Shown piece by piece: positions 1 through 11,281 of a stretch of DNA of 64,000 nt. Both the position numbers and the translations under genes were made by a program. Under the pieces are notes generated by a model. That model searched no databases. It was not told the DNA's origin and saw only the letters and a list, made by a program, of their open reading frames with translations. This stretch comes from Canna indica (taxonomy: Eukaryota; Streptophyta; Magnoliopsida; Zingiberales; Cannaceae). Each line of letters opens with the position of its first letter. Within the stretch, counting starts at the first letter, position 1. The stretch spans positions 43,046,001 to 43,110,000 of the forward strand of contig CP136895.1 in the NCBI GenBank assembly GCA_034359265.1, written 5' to 3'.

Positions 1-321
1 AAAATAAAAGTGCATGACAACCTACTACAGACTCGACTACGACCCCTAACTAGGACTACTATGAGATCATATGGCTCCTCTGCCCTCCAGCTGCGCCAAG
101 TGCTCCAGCCCACCTCACTAGTCAGGCTCTGCAAAACAAAACAAAACAACGACAACGGGTGAGTTCAAATAACTCAGTGAGCAGTTTTACCAACCCTCAC
201 AAATCAACATCACAGAGATAACAAGAATATGTCTATCTCTACAGAGGTAATGTCACAAAGGTGTGACTAGCTACCAGGCCAACAAGCCACCCATGCCCAC
301 GGCATCTAGTTCTTCAAAGAG

Positions 322-650
322 GTGCATCAGGCCGAAGTCCTACCATGCCCGAAGGCAACGTCACCTAAAAATGTGCATCTGGTCGAGCCCTACCAAGCCC
401 AAAGGCAACATCACCATCACAGAGGTGCATCGGGTCAAAGCCCTACCACGCCTAAAGGCAACATCACCATCAATGAGGTGGATCGGGTCGAATCCCTACT
501 ATACCTAGAGGCAACATCACCGTCAAGAGTTGCATCGGGTCGAATTCCTACCATGCCCAAAGGCAACATCACCATCAAGAGGTGCATCGGGTCGAATCCC
601 TACCATGTCCAAAGGCAACATCACCATCAAGAGGTGCCCAAAGGTAACCG
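322..650. repeat. About 52-bp minisatellite inside the LTR
   Basis: Six degenerate copies of a unit containing ctaccatgcccaaaggcaac followed by atcaccatcaagaggtgcat recur at a spacing of about 52 bp. Other copies of this LTR carry only one or two such units, so the expansion is specific to this copy. One unit of the hairpin type seen in the sister LTRs follows at 661-691 (arms AGGATAA and TTATCCT). Confidence 0.85.
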
Positions 651-1895
651 CGCATATATCAGGATAATCGGGGGCCCTCCGAACTTATCCTGCGGGTTCA
701 GAATTGACATCCAACCACACGGGCATAGCCCGTAACCTGGCTCCTAAATGAGCCGCTCCGCCATTCCCAAGGATATGGCGCATCAAGACCTAAGTCAAGA
801 TTCTCCTACGGTGTCCTAAGGGTGTCATCACTATGAAGCGTCTCAACAATTCAAACCCGACCTTTACCCGTGTGATTTTATTTCATGAATACCTTTTAAG
901 TTGGTTCATAATAGATTATGCTCACCCTTAGACCCAATTTTAATTATAGAATTAAAATCTAGATCATCTCAATTAGGGTTTTGTTTTAGAGTTTTGTTTT
1001 AGGGTTTTGTTCTGCCCAGAAGTGTTGTGTATACCCCGAATCTACTCTTCAAAGTATGTCCTATATTTCCAAACTATATTTTCTGGTCAAAACGATAGGT
1101 TACACGACTATAATCAGAGATCAAATCACATAATAACAGAGAAATCAAAAAATAGCCCAGATTCAATAAACAACACATGAATTTCAGAAAGCTGAAATTT
1201 TCAGCACAACATGAAATAAAAACCGACTTTTGCAGAATTAAATTCCTAAATTTCTAACATCACATATTCAAGTTATCATGCTAATCATGCATACAATCTC
1301 ATAATTTTTACTAAATAAAAACTAGCACATATAACACGAATTCTTTAATCAAGAATCAAGCATTAAGATCAAGAACCTCATCTCAAGAACCCTTAATTAG
1401 TCATTATCAAGATCTTAATCCTACCACATGATTTCTACCAAAATCACAGATTTAATCCTAATTACGGAATTCACAAATCAAGAAACCAAATTGGGAGAAT
1501 AAATCATGATTTGCACATCAAGAAAACATGGCAAGAACTCGAAGAAAATCCAAGAACAATCCATAAATACCGAGCCGTCATGAACGGCTTCAAAAAATTT
1601 GATTAAAATCCCAAAGAGAGAGGGTAAACCACTCACCTTAATTTGGAAAAATATTAGGAAAGAAATCCCGCACAACGACCTCGAATCCGGCATCAAAAGG
1701 CCGATGGTTCAACCCAAAAAAATAGCTCCAAGGGGAAAGAAGAGAGGGAGAGGAAGCAGACGGCTTGGCTTGGCTCCTCTCGGCTCGGCTCCAAAGAAAA
1801 AGAAGGAAGAGAGGAAGAGGAAGAAGAATCTGGTGGCTCGGCTCGGCACTCGGTGGCTGGGGCTCCAAGGAGAAAAGGGAAAGGGGGTTGGCGGC

Positions 1896-1930
1896 TTGGC
1901 TTGGCTTGGCTTGGCTTGGCTTGGCTTGGC
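1896..1930. repeat. TTGGC pentanucleotide microsatellite (7 units)
   Basis: Seven uninterrupted TTGGC units lie in the GC-rich part of the LTR. They produce the low-complexity open frames seen on both strands here. Confidence 0.95.
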
Positions 1931-2367
1931 GGCTAGCTCCCTTTCTCAACTTTTTAGGTAGCTCCAATATAGGAGCCACGAGCCATGAGGAGGGGTTTTT
2001 ATACACTCTCCTCAACCCTAACCCCTCAATCCCTTAATTCACAACCCGCATCCACCTTAAGCCAAAACCAAAACCCGCTAACCCGATAGACTTAAATAAT
2101 TTAATTAATCTCATTCTAATAAATTATGAATAATTAATTAATTACTCATATGAACATAATTAGCAAATATGTGCACACAGCACCAAATTAAATACTCTCA
2201 ACTACCCAAGCCTAAAAGTTTATAAATTCATAAATTTATATACTACTTACCCGAGCTCGCAAGCTCGCTCCGGACCATGAGTCGACTCGGCTCGACTAGG
2301 AACTAGTTTGCTAGGCTGAAAAATATACATAAAAGAAAAAATAATAAATTTAATCTGGGATATTACA

Positions 2368-3366
2368 AGTTTAAAAAGGACAACAAATCTTTAGAGCCTG
2401 AAAATGATAACTTGCTACTTTCATGCAATGAATTAAAAAAAAAAAGTAGATAACCATAAGGAAGAAAAGCTTGTCTTACATGATGCTAAGAAAAACTTAG
2501 AAATGAAAACAAAAAATTAGAGAATGAAAATAAGTTCTTAAGTGATCAAGTAAAGCACTTGAACGATAGCATGCTAAACTTAAAAAAGGAACTTTGCCGG
2601 CTAAATGAAAAAATGACAACCTCACAAAATGTCATGCCTAAGGTTGTACATGCAAGAAAGTCATCAAACAATCATGCTCATGCACACTTCCATGCTCACT
2701 CACATAACACAAAAAAATTTAATGGAAGTTGTTTCTCATGTGGTATTTTTGGCCATATAGCTAGAGATTGGGCACTAAAGAGGAACCTCCATGCTAGATT
2801 CACTTGGGTTCCTAAGATGACTAACACTCAAGGACCCAAGAACATTTGTGTACATATAATTGTCTCTTCTCCTTCTGTAGATGGAAAAGCATTCGATCAA
2901 GCAAGTAGAAACACATGGATCTTAGATAGCGGTTCCTCAAAACACATGACGGGTGATATAAATCTCTTCGCAACCCTATCAAGTAAGGATGGCGGACATG
3001 TGACTTTTGGAGACAATGCCAAAGGTAAGATTGATAGCATTTGTGATATAGGTATACTTTCCTACCCATGCATTAAAAATGTCTTGCTAGTTGATGGGTT
3101 AAAGCATAACTTGATTAGTATATCTCAGTTATGTGATAATGGTTATGTAGTTATTTTTGAAGCATCTAAATGCATCATTAGAAGTGCACCATCTAATGAT
3201 ATTGTATTTATTGGAAATAGGCAAGAAAATATATACACACTAGTTTTAAATGTATTGCCTAAACCTCATGTTAGATGTTTAGTTGCCATGGAAAATGATC
3301 TTGGTTGTGGCATAGAAGGCTAGGACATGCTAGCATGAGCCTGACAAAAAGGGACTTAGTTAACGG
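2368..3366 (+). pseudogene. Ty1/copia (family A) gag C-terminus, protease and start of GAG-pre-integrase
   Basis: The main open stretch is 2559-3323. In order it shows a zinc knuckle (CFSCGIFGHIARDW), in which the last metal-binding Cys is Trp; a linker; an aspartic protease active site (WILDSGSSKHMTGD); and the start of the GAG-pre-integrase region (HNLISISQLCDNGY). A one-base frameshift near 3299 breaks the frame before the expected histidine motif. The reading is then cut at 3366 by a large gypsy-type LTR and resumes at 6064. The 5' side is cut by another LTR ending at 2367. Gag supplies the nucleocapsid and the protease processes the polyprotein; this copy can do neither intact. Confidence 0.9.
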
Positions 3367-6063
3367 TGTCGCGCCTCAACTCATGGTCACGTGATCGGCC
3401 AGAGTATACATGCCTATACCCCATAGCCTAACCCATGCACATGCCAACTCATAACAATAAAACATAGCGGAAAGAATGAAACGAGTTTTATTTTAAATAA
3501 AAAACCAAATTGAATTTCATTAGAAGTAAGTTTAGTAAAACAGTAAAGTGCGGAAATAATAAATCAAAGTTCAACGGTTCATTTACATGTGAAATCTGAA
3601 ATGAAAGACATGAATGTCCCCAAGGGACTACAACTCCAAAATACCAAAATACATGTGCATGACAAACTACCAAAAACTCGACTACGACCCCTAACTAGGA
3701 CAGCTATGAGATCAATGTGGCTCCTCTGCCCTCCAGCCGCACCAAGTGCTCCAGCCCACCTCACTGGTCAGGCTCTGCAATAAAAACAAAAATGACAACG
3801 GGTGAGTTCAAAAGAACTTAGTGAGCGATTCTACCGACCCCCACGAAAAACCAATCACAATGATATAGCATACGATAAATACACCTGTCTCATACAGGAT
3901 AAAGTAACAAGTGGAATGACTTGCTATCTGGCCATCTGGCCACCACATGCCCGCAGGCAAACCAACACTCTAGCAATGAAGTACAACAAGCCTCAGCCTA
4001 CCGCGCCCTAAGGCAACAAATCACACTCAAGGATTACGAGGATAATCGGGATTAGCCCATCCGAGCTTATCCTAAAAGAGAACCCTTAGATCAAGCGTAA
4101 GAATAATTGAGATTCGCTCATCCGAACTTATTCCTTAATAAAGACACTCGGGAGCAATCAGGATTTGCCCGTCCGAACTTGCTCCACGAGAAACCTAGGA
4201 ACAATCGAGATTCACCCTTCCGAACTTATTCCTTTAAAGAAACTAGGGAACAATCGGGATTTGCCCATCCGAACTTATTCCACAAGAAAACACAGGAACA
4301 ATCAGGATTTGTCCATCCAAACTTGTTCCAAAAAGATAATGTAGGAATAATCGAGATTCGCCCATCCGAAATTTTTCTTTTAAACACAGGTTGGGAATTA
4401 ACCATCCAACCTTTCTGGCCAAGCTCGCAATCCGGCTCCTATCCGAGCCTCTCTATCATTCATAAAGATATGGCGCAAATAAGACCTAAGTCAAGTGTCT
4501 CCTACAGTGTCTTAGGGGTGTCTTTACTAGGAAGCGCCGCAACACTCTATGCCCGATCCCAACACCTAGACCCGTAATCCATCAACCCATGAGATTTTAT
4601 TTCATGCACAAAATTTATTTGTTGGTTCATAATAGATTATGCTGCCCCTTGAATTTTAATTGTGCAATTAAAATTTCCATTTGCCGAAATTAGATTTTGT
4701 TTTAGAATTTTATTTTCAGTTTACTGTTGAGCCAAAAACTGGTACACACAAGTCGAATCTGACTTCCAAAGTGTGTCCTAAGGTTCCAAACAAAGTTTTC
4801 TGGTCAAAATGATAGGTTATACGACTATATTGAGTAAACTATACACATCACAACAAAGTTTTCAAAATCAGCCATGAATCAACAATTCAGCATGGAATTT
4901 TCAGCAAGATTGAATTTTTCAGCATATCATGGTAATTAATCCGAAATTCACATAAATTAAATCCTTAATCACAATCAACATATTTATAATATCGAGATAA
5001 ATCACACAAGGACAAAATCATATTTGCTAAACAAGATTTACAAGCATCAATACCATCTCTAAACAAGAATCAAGCTTCATGATCAAGAACTCATATCAAG
5101 AACACACATGGCATCAAGATCAAATCTTTATTCTTGTAAAACATAATTAATACCCAAAAATCACAGATTTAATCACAAAATATGCATTAACATTATAGGA
5201 ACCTAAATTGGTAAGAAATCTAAGGCATAGATCGCAAAATAAACAAGAATCCTCTTTTAGGCATTTCATCAAATACCTCAAGGGCACCCCTACATCCACC
5301 TTGGCCGAGCACCCCTAGGGTAGTCCTAGGGCTGCCGAGCCACAAAGGGGAAACCTTGGGTTCCCTCCCACATGTCAACACGAGAATTCGACGATCAGAA
5401 CACAAGAATCGACGGGAACCAACAAGAACGTCACAACGCCCAAATCGGCTCAAGAACACGAGAGAAAACCCAATAAAAGGACGGGTTAAACCACTCACCT
5501 GATTAGGAAGAAAGATTGGAGGAGAATTCTCCGGTCGGTGACCTCCGAATCCGGCCCCAAAGCGTGGCGGCGGCTCGGCTCCTCAAGGAAGGCGGCGGCT
5601 TCAACCAAGCCGACGGCTTGGCCTCTAAGGAAATGGGAAGAAGAGGGGGCTCAGCGGCTCCAAGAGAGGGGGAGACGGGCGGCCCAGCTCCTCTCTCCAA
5701 GAAAACTTGTGCGGCTCCAAAAGGGAGCCGCCAAGCCAATGAGGGGGGGAGGGGGGGAGGGGGGGGTTATACTCCCCTCCTCAAACCCGCATCCGCCTCA
5801 AACCTGAATCCAACCCGCTAACCCACCATAACTCAATCTAACCCCATGCTCCAGATAGGCATCAAATCACATGCACCATGCAATACAATTTAATAAATCA
5901 AGCAAATAAACTAAAATATATAATCCATGATTTACTTACCCAAGCTCTCAAGCTCGCACCGGACCATGAGTCGACTCGACTCAGCTCGACCTCGAACTAG
6001 CCCGCTAGGCTTGCAACACAAAACAACTAACAAAAAATCAAAAATAATATCTAGGAAATTACA
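3367..6063 (-). mobile_element. Solo LTR of the large Ty3/gypsy-type family, inserted in copia pol
   Basis: The 2.7-kb unit starts TGTCGCGCC and ends GAAATTACA, with no internal gypsy region. It interrupts copia pol between the gacttagtt block and the ggtatacctaag block, which join in frame order on either side. The flanking pentamers are aacgg (3362-3366) and aaagg (6064-6068), a target duplication with one mismatch. It lies in reverse relative to the copy at 41189-43958. It contains a hairpin repeat array near 4039-4380 and a GC-rich promoter-like region near 5500-5800. Confidence 0.92.
4039..4380 (-). repeat. Tandem hairpin-forming units in LTR
   Basis: About seven units at roughly 50-bp spacing each carry two arms around a conserved TCGG...CCGA core. 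Clear pairs are AGGATAA/TTATCCT (4039-4073), CTCGGGAGCAA with TTGCTCC-a-CGAG (4147-4190), and GGAACAA/TTGTTCC (4295-4329). Units at 4198-4232 and 4247-4281 carry a single C-A mismatch, and the last unit is decayed. Arm sequences differ between units but mostly remain complementary. Confidence 0.85.
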
Positions 6064-6531
6064 AAAGGTATACCTAAGATAAAATTTGAAATGGACAAAC
6101 TTTGTGATGCATGTCAACATGGAAAACAAGTTAAGTCCTCATTTCATAGCATTAATCAAGTTAGTACATCTAGAATATTAATACTTGTGCACATTTATCT
6201 CTTTGGCCCTTGTGATGTGGCAAGTCTATGTGGAAAATTATATTGCTATGATTTGGTTGATGATTTTTCGAGATTTACATGGGTTTTCTTTCTAGCTAAG
6301 AAAAATAAAACTTTTGATTTCTTTAAAAAGTTTCATAGGAGAGTTATAAATGAAAAAGAAATTTTGATTTTGAAAATTAGAAGTGACAATCGAGGAGAAT
6401 TTAGAAAAGAAAAATTTTCTAAATTTTGTGATGAATTAGGTATTGAACATACCTTTTCTTCCCTTAGAACCCCTCAACAAAATGGGGTAGTTGAGATGAA
6501 GAATAGAACCTTGTAAGAAATGACTACGATC
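6064..6531 (+). pseudogene. Ty1/copia integrase fragment
   Basis: Downstream continuation of the interrupted copia pol. It shows the second half of the zinc-binding region (CDACQHGKQVKSSF) and the catalytic core. The position expected to hold the first catalytic Asp (in LVHIYLFGP) is Tyr; the second acidic site is seen in RSDNRGEF; the Glu lies in NGVVEMKNRTL. An in-frame TAA follows directly. Integrase would insert the cDNA into the genome; loss of the first Asp and the stop make this copy inactive. Confidence 0.9.
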
Positions 6532-7254
6532 ATGCTTTGTGAAAATAATTTGTCTAAGTACTTTTGGGCCAAAGCCATAAATACTTCTTGTTATGTGCTT
6601 AATCGTGTTTTGTTAAGGCTAAAAATCAAGAAAATGTTTTTTGAGCTTTGCAGTGATAGAATCCCAAGTGTGGGATATTTTTGAGGCTTTGGATGCAAAT
6701 ATTTTATCTTAAAGACTAAGAAACATTTAGGAAAATTTGACTCTAAATTTGATGAGGGCAATTTCCTAGGTTATTCTACTAGTTCTAAAGCTTAAAGAGT
6801 TTATAATCGTAAAACTATGATAGTTGAAGAATCTATGCATGTTATCTTTGATGAAACTAATGATTCTTCTAGAAATGTTAAGATTGTGAATGTAGATGAG
6901 GAACTTGAGGAATTTACATTTCATGACAAGGAGGTTGAAGATGAAAACAATGAGAAAACTCATCATGAAAAGCCTTCCTCCTCAACCTTACCTCAAGGTG
7001 AAGAAGAAGAAGAAGAAGAAACTCTACCAACTCTCCCAAAAGGATATCGGTTGATAAAAGATCATCCAATTGACCAAGTCATTGGAGAGCCATCAATGGG
7101 AGTGGTAACACGCTCTAAACTCACAAACATTTGCCAATACGTAGCTTTCATATCTCAAGTAGAGCCTAAATATATTAAGGAAGCCATAGAAGATGAATTT
7201 TGGGTAATTGCCAAGCAAGATGAACTAAATCAATTTGTTAGGAATGATGTTTGA
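6532..7254 (+). pseudogene. Ty1/copia pol connector between integrase and reverse transcriptase
   Basis: Decayed continuation of copia pol. The open stretch 6817-7254 is acidic with a glutamate run encoded by GAA repeats near 7002-7021, as is common in the linker before copia reverse transcriptase. It ends at a TGA where the alignable copy at 37115 also has TGA after FVRNDV, so both copies share this stop. Confidence 0.75.
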
Positions 7255-7917
7255 GATTTAGTACATAGACCCAGTGGACAAACCGTAATTGGGACTAAAT
7301 GGGTGTTTAGAAATAAATTGGATGAAGGATATTTTGTTATTGAAAACAAAGCTAGGTTAGTGGCCCAATAGTATAATCAAGAGGAAGGAATAAATTACAA
7401 TGAAACTTATGCTCCCGTAGCTAGATTAGAAGCAATTCGCATGCTTTTAGCTTATGCAAGTTTTAAAGGTTTTAAGTTTTTTCAAATAGATGTCAAAAGT
7501 GCATTTTTGAATGGCCTTATTGATGAAAAAGTTTATAATGAACAACTCCCCGGTTTTGAAAGTTTTGAATTTCCAAACCATATTTTTAAACTTAAAAAGG
7601 CTTTGTATGGTTTAAAACAAGCCCCTAGGGCTTGGTAAGAACGACTTTTCATGTTTTTGATTGATCAAGGTTTTAGCATTGGAAAAGCCGATGTTTCTCT
7701 CTTCATTAAAAATGATAAAAATGACATTTTTCTTGTGCAAATTTATGTGACAGATATTATATTTGGTGCTAGTAATGAATTACTTTGTGAGTGGTTTGCA
7801 AAGTGTATGCAAGAGGAGTTTGAGATGAGCATGATGGGAGAACTCTCATTCATGGAGACAAGCAAACCAACAAAGGAATCTTCATATATCAAGCCAAATA
7901 CACAAGGGAGCTCATAA
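7255..7917 (+). pseudogene. Ty1/copia reverse transcriptase remnant
   Basis: Recognisable fingers and palm motifs are TYAPVARLEAIR, DVKSAFLNG and ALYGLKQAPRAW. The catalytic box reads YVTDIIFGA, so the first Asp of the usual YVDD is Thr. In-frame stops occur within the RT (near 7369 and 7636), and the frame breaks again around 7850-7915. Reverse transcriptase copies element RNA into DNA; this copy is not competent. The related copy at 37115-38000 shares the active-site loss as YVAD. Confidence 0.92.
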
Positions 7918-8640
7918 AAAGGTTTGGGATGAATGAAGCCAAAATAACTTCTACACTGAGCACATCTATTAAGCTTGATAAAGATGAAGATGGTGTAAAG
8001 GTAGATGAAAAACGATATCGAGGTATGATCGGTAGCCTTCTTTATTTAAACGCAAATAGACCCGATATCATTTGTGCATGTGCTAGGTTTCAATCTTGTC
8101 CCAAAATGTATCACTTAAGTGCGGCCAAACGCATATTGAGATATTTGAAAGGCACGGTTGAATTAGGATTATGGTATCCATGTAATGCATCTTTCAATTT
8201 AATTGGATTTTCGGATGCCGATTTTGTCGGATGTAAAGTAGATAGAAAAAGTACTAGTGTGTGTTGTCAATTCCTAAGAATGATTCTTGTTTCTTGGTTT
8301 TCGAAGAAACAAAACTCGGTTGCACTTTCAACTATTGGAGCGGAATACATCGCTGTGACTAATTATTGTGCACAAGTCCTTTGGATGAAGCAAATACTTT
8401 TAGACTATGGACTTAGATATTCATGTATACCTATACATTATGACAACACTAGTGCAATAAACTTGACTAAAAATGACAATTTTACACTCTAAGACCAAAC
8501 ACATTGATCTAAGGCACCATTTTCTTATGGATAATGTAGCTAAGGAAAATATATCCGTGAAATTTGTATCTACCGATAAGCAACTTGTGGATATATTTAC
8601 AAACCCTTAAATGAAAAAAGTTTTACAAATTTAAGAATTC
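7918..8640 (+). pseudogene. Ty1/copia RNase H remnant
   Basis: The open stretch 7929-8492 carries copia RNase H landmarks: FSDADF with the first acidic residues, a GAEYIA block with the Glu, and YDNTSAI with a further Asp. A frameshift follows near 8480, after which the terminal lrhhf-like and fvstdkql-like segments are still readable. RNase H removes the RNA strand of the hybrid. The region to 9072 is non-coding 3' sequence. Confidence 0.9.
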
Positions 8641-9072
8641 AATTAGGGATTTGTGCTTTGCCAAGTGTTTAAACTTTTAAAATTTACATGCCTTTTGAAA
8701 AATTGCATTTCATGTAGTATCATCACACAAATGTATTACCTTGTAATGGGGTTTTGCGACTTATCGATGTTTGCCTTCTATAGGCTTATACTGATAAGAA
8801 GGACTATAGTGATAGATGATACTCGATTTTATTGATGAAACTCATTAATAATATCTTAGTTCTTGCCATTTTTGATTGATGTCAAAAGAGGGAGAAAAAG
8901 CAATGTCACATGAGTTTTGTGATGCATATAGATAGGGGAAGTTATAAGCATGATATGCATATTGATAGGAGGAGCATATGTCAAGTTGCAAAAAAGGTTG
9001 TGTATGGCTTAACTCAAACTCACAAATGATACTTAGAGTTTTATAGAATTTCATATTTTGTTTATCATCATC
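8641..9072 (+). other. Family A 3' untranslated region
   Basis: Non-coding sequence between RNase H and the polypurine tract. It is closely matched by 38640-39085 in the other family A element, including the ataggcttacattgata and gggagcatatgtcaagttg blocks, so it is part of the element rather than host DNA. Confidence 0.8.
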
Positions 9073-9086
9073 AAAAAGAGGGAGAT
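9073..9086 (+). promoter_or_regulatory. Polypurine tract of family A copia
   Basis: Purine run aaaaagagggagat lies immediately before the 3' LTR start TGTTGG. It would prime plus-strand DNA synthesis. The equivalent tract is at 39086-39099. Confidence 0.85.
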
Positions 9087-10440
9087 TGTTGGCCCAAAGG
9101 TTCTCCCTAAGCCTTGATCTCTATTTTGATGATAACAAATAAGCATTTAATATATCTGTGAAGTTTTGAGTTCAGGTTGAGGCTACGATACGCAGACGAA
9201 GTTCGTTCGAAGAAATACAAAAATCGACGAGCGACCGAACGGCGTCCAACGGGCAAAAAAATGCCCATTGGAGTGAACTGCCGAGTGAGGGGTTATTAAT
9301 ACTCCTCAGCAACATTCATTAAGGTTCTCTAACAACTCTCTAAAGCTTCCTAAGTGTGATTTAAGCCTTCCAAAGTTGATTTGCTCGCGCTTGCTTCTCC
9401 GATCGACGATTTCTCTCAAGCGCTCATCTTCCCTCGACTCCGGCTTTGATTCGACTTCAACATCTTGTGGAGTTGGAGGCATTGAAGGCTTGGAAAAGAG
9501 CTCTTAGTTGTGGTTTACTCTTTAGCTCTTTTCATTGTAATTTTACTTGTCATTTGAACTCGTTTCTTCATTGTTAGCTCGTTACTTCATTTGAACTCGT
9601 TTCTTCATTATTAGCTCATTACTTCATTGTTTCTTCATTGTTAGCTTGCTTCTCCGATCGACGATTTCTCTCAAACACTCATCTTCCCTCGACTCCGGCT
9701 TCGATTCGACCTCAACATCTTATGGAGTTGGAGGCGTTGAAGACTTGAAAAAGAGCTCTTAGTTGTGGTTTACTCTTTAGCTCTTTTCATTATAATTTTA
9801 CTTGTCATTTGAACTCGTTTCTTCATTGTTAGCTCATTACATCATTGTTAGCTTGCTTTTCCGATCAACGATTTCTCTCAAGCGCTCATCTTCCCTCCAC
9901 TCGGGCTTCGATTCGACCTCAACATCTTGTGGAGTTGGAGGCGTTGAAGGCTTGGGAAAGAGCTCTTTGTTGTTGTTTACTCTTTAGTTCTTTTCATTGT
10001 AATTTTACTTGTCATTTGAATTTGTTTCACCATTGTTAGCTTGCTAGGTGTGCTAGTGTAAACACTTAGGGTTTGCTTTGTAGAATTATGTTTTGCCTAG
10101 GTGAATAGGTTCGAGACATTCTCAAATGGTTGAGAAGGAAGGTCTCAGTTGTATTCAAAGGAAAACATATAATCTATAAAGTGTTGGTTAGAAAGTCTTA
10201 GTGTGGAGCCAAGGTAGTGGAGTAGACGGTTGGCCGAACCACTCTAATTGCTTGTGTTTGCATTGTGTTGCTCATTTGATATACCTTGCTATTTATACTT
10301 GTCAAGCATCGTAACTTAGTTGCATGATTAATTTGGTTGCGTTAGAAATCGAAATCGAACTCGAAAGAAATATAATAGAAGTTAAAATTCACCCAACACT
10401 ATTCAACCCCCCCCCTTCTAGTGCGGGTATTCGTTCAACA
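9087..10440 (+). mobile_element. 3' LTR of Ty1/copia family A
   Basis: Starts TGTTGGCCCAAAGG after the polypurine tract and ends CGTTCAACA, with the family-typical CACTATTCAACCCC block just inside the end. The same LTR type occurs at 35861-37114 and 39100-49552. It contains a CCAACGGGCA hairpin near 9246-9271, a decayed TATA region near 9290 and a triplicated segment. The 5' LTR of this element would lie left of the window. Confidence 0.93.
9391..10045 (+). repeat. Three tandem copies of a 200-255-bp LTR segment
   Basis: A segment beginning ttgcttctccgatcgacgat and running through gtggtttactctttagctc to the ttgttagc block starts at 9391, 9646 and 9853. The other family A LTRs (near 36508 and 39770) have a single copy, so the triplication is private to this LTR. 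Confidence 0.92.
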
Positions 10441-10530
10441 CTGCAATCTTTCTATCTTCCTTGATGACGTGTGCTTGAGATCTCGTCTCGAAGGACGAAA
10501 ATTGGTCTTCTCATTTCTGTTAGAGCGTCG

Positions 10531-10630
10531 CTCCTCACTTTATAAGAAAGGAGATGGATGTCCTTATATGGTCGGGGCTCCTCCTCACTTTATAAGAAAG
10601 GAGATGGATGTCCTTATATGATCGGGTGGA
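10531..10630. repeat. 50-bp tandem duplication
   Basis: The unit ctcctcactttataagaaag ... cttatatg(g/a)tcggg occurs at 10531 and again at 10581 with one or two differences. Confidence 0.93.
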
Positions 10631-11021
10631 GCCCCGGGGAGGAGCCCTTCGATCTGACTCAAGTGAGGTTCAGGAGTATGGTCAGGTGGAGTTGTCAAAT
10701 CTTGGCTCGATTTGGATTTTAGGACGCTACTGGATCTAATCTAGGTTCAAACAAATTAATAGACGGGGAAGAGTATTTTTTTATAGCATATTCCTTTATT
10801 TGATTACAATTGTTTGACAAAGAAGATGTTGGCCATAACAAATATATAAGAAATAGTATTCAGCATCATTTTTTTACTATTCCTCGATCATATTCTTTAC
10901 TCCAATCCAATGAAGAAAAATTCATAAAGAGAAACCATTTCGAATCTCAGACCTCTAGGCAACTTATAAACTGTTGCCATCAACTGTGCTAGTCACAGTT
11001 GGCTACATTTTTCACTATTAC

Positions 11022-11281
11022 CCTCTAATATTTATAATAATTACATAAGAATATAAAAATTTGATGATTAAATTAATTTTAATAATTACATAATACAAAA
11101 AATGAAACATTTATACATACAATGATAATGTTTAATTATAAATATTGCTTTCCTCTAATATATATAATAATTACATAAGAATATAAAAGTTTGATAATTA
11201 AACTAATTAATATAATTACATTATACAAGAAAAAACATTATACGTTCAATGATAATGTTTAATTATTAATATAGCTATTTT
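11022..11281. repeat. 130-bp AT-rich tandem duplication
   Basis: The block starting cctctaatat(t/a)tataataatt at 11022 recurs at 11152, both continuing through ataagaatataaaa to an aatgataatgtttaatta block. The copies differ by scattered substitutions and small indels, so the duplication is not recent. Confidence 0.88.

Larger units (their letters stand above)
1..2367 (-). mobile_element. Large Ty3/gypsy-type LTR, truncated by window start
   Basis: The segment matches the LTRs at 3367-6063, 62713-64000 and, inverted, 41189-43958 (shared blocks such as the gactcgactacgacccctaa region and the gctccagcccacctcac region). It ends in GGATATTACA, which is the inverted start of the family (TGTAATATCC at 41189), so this copy lies on the minus strand. 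It is followed at 2368 by copia gag sequence that continues the reading seen near 49740, so it is an insertion into that copia element. No internal gypsy sequence adjoins it, which suggests a solo LTR; the left end and its target duplication are outside the window. The ORFs in it are low-complexity and not conserved. Confidence 0.85.

Noticed and set aside
1599..2037. Overlapping open frames on both strands in a GC-rich region
   Set aside because: They are low-complexity translations of TTGGC and GGCT repeats inside an LTR, not conserved in frame among the LTR copies.
3367..6063. The LTRs at 1-2367 and 3367-6063 as the two ends of one element
   Set aside because: The sequence between them is copia gag-protease continuous with the copia pol after 6063, so they are two separate insertions.
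10810..10992. Open frame suggesting an organelle-derived or host protein fragment
   Set aside because: No motif could be matched to a known plastid or mitochondrial protein; AT-rich and flanked by non-coding repeats.
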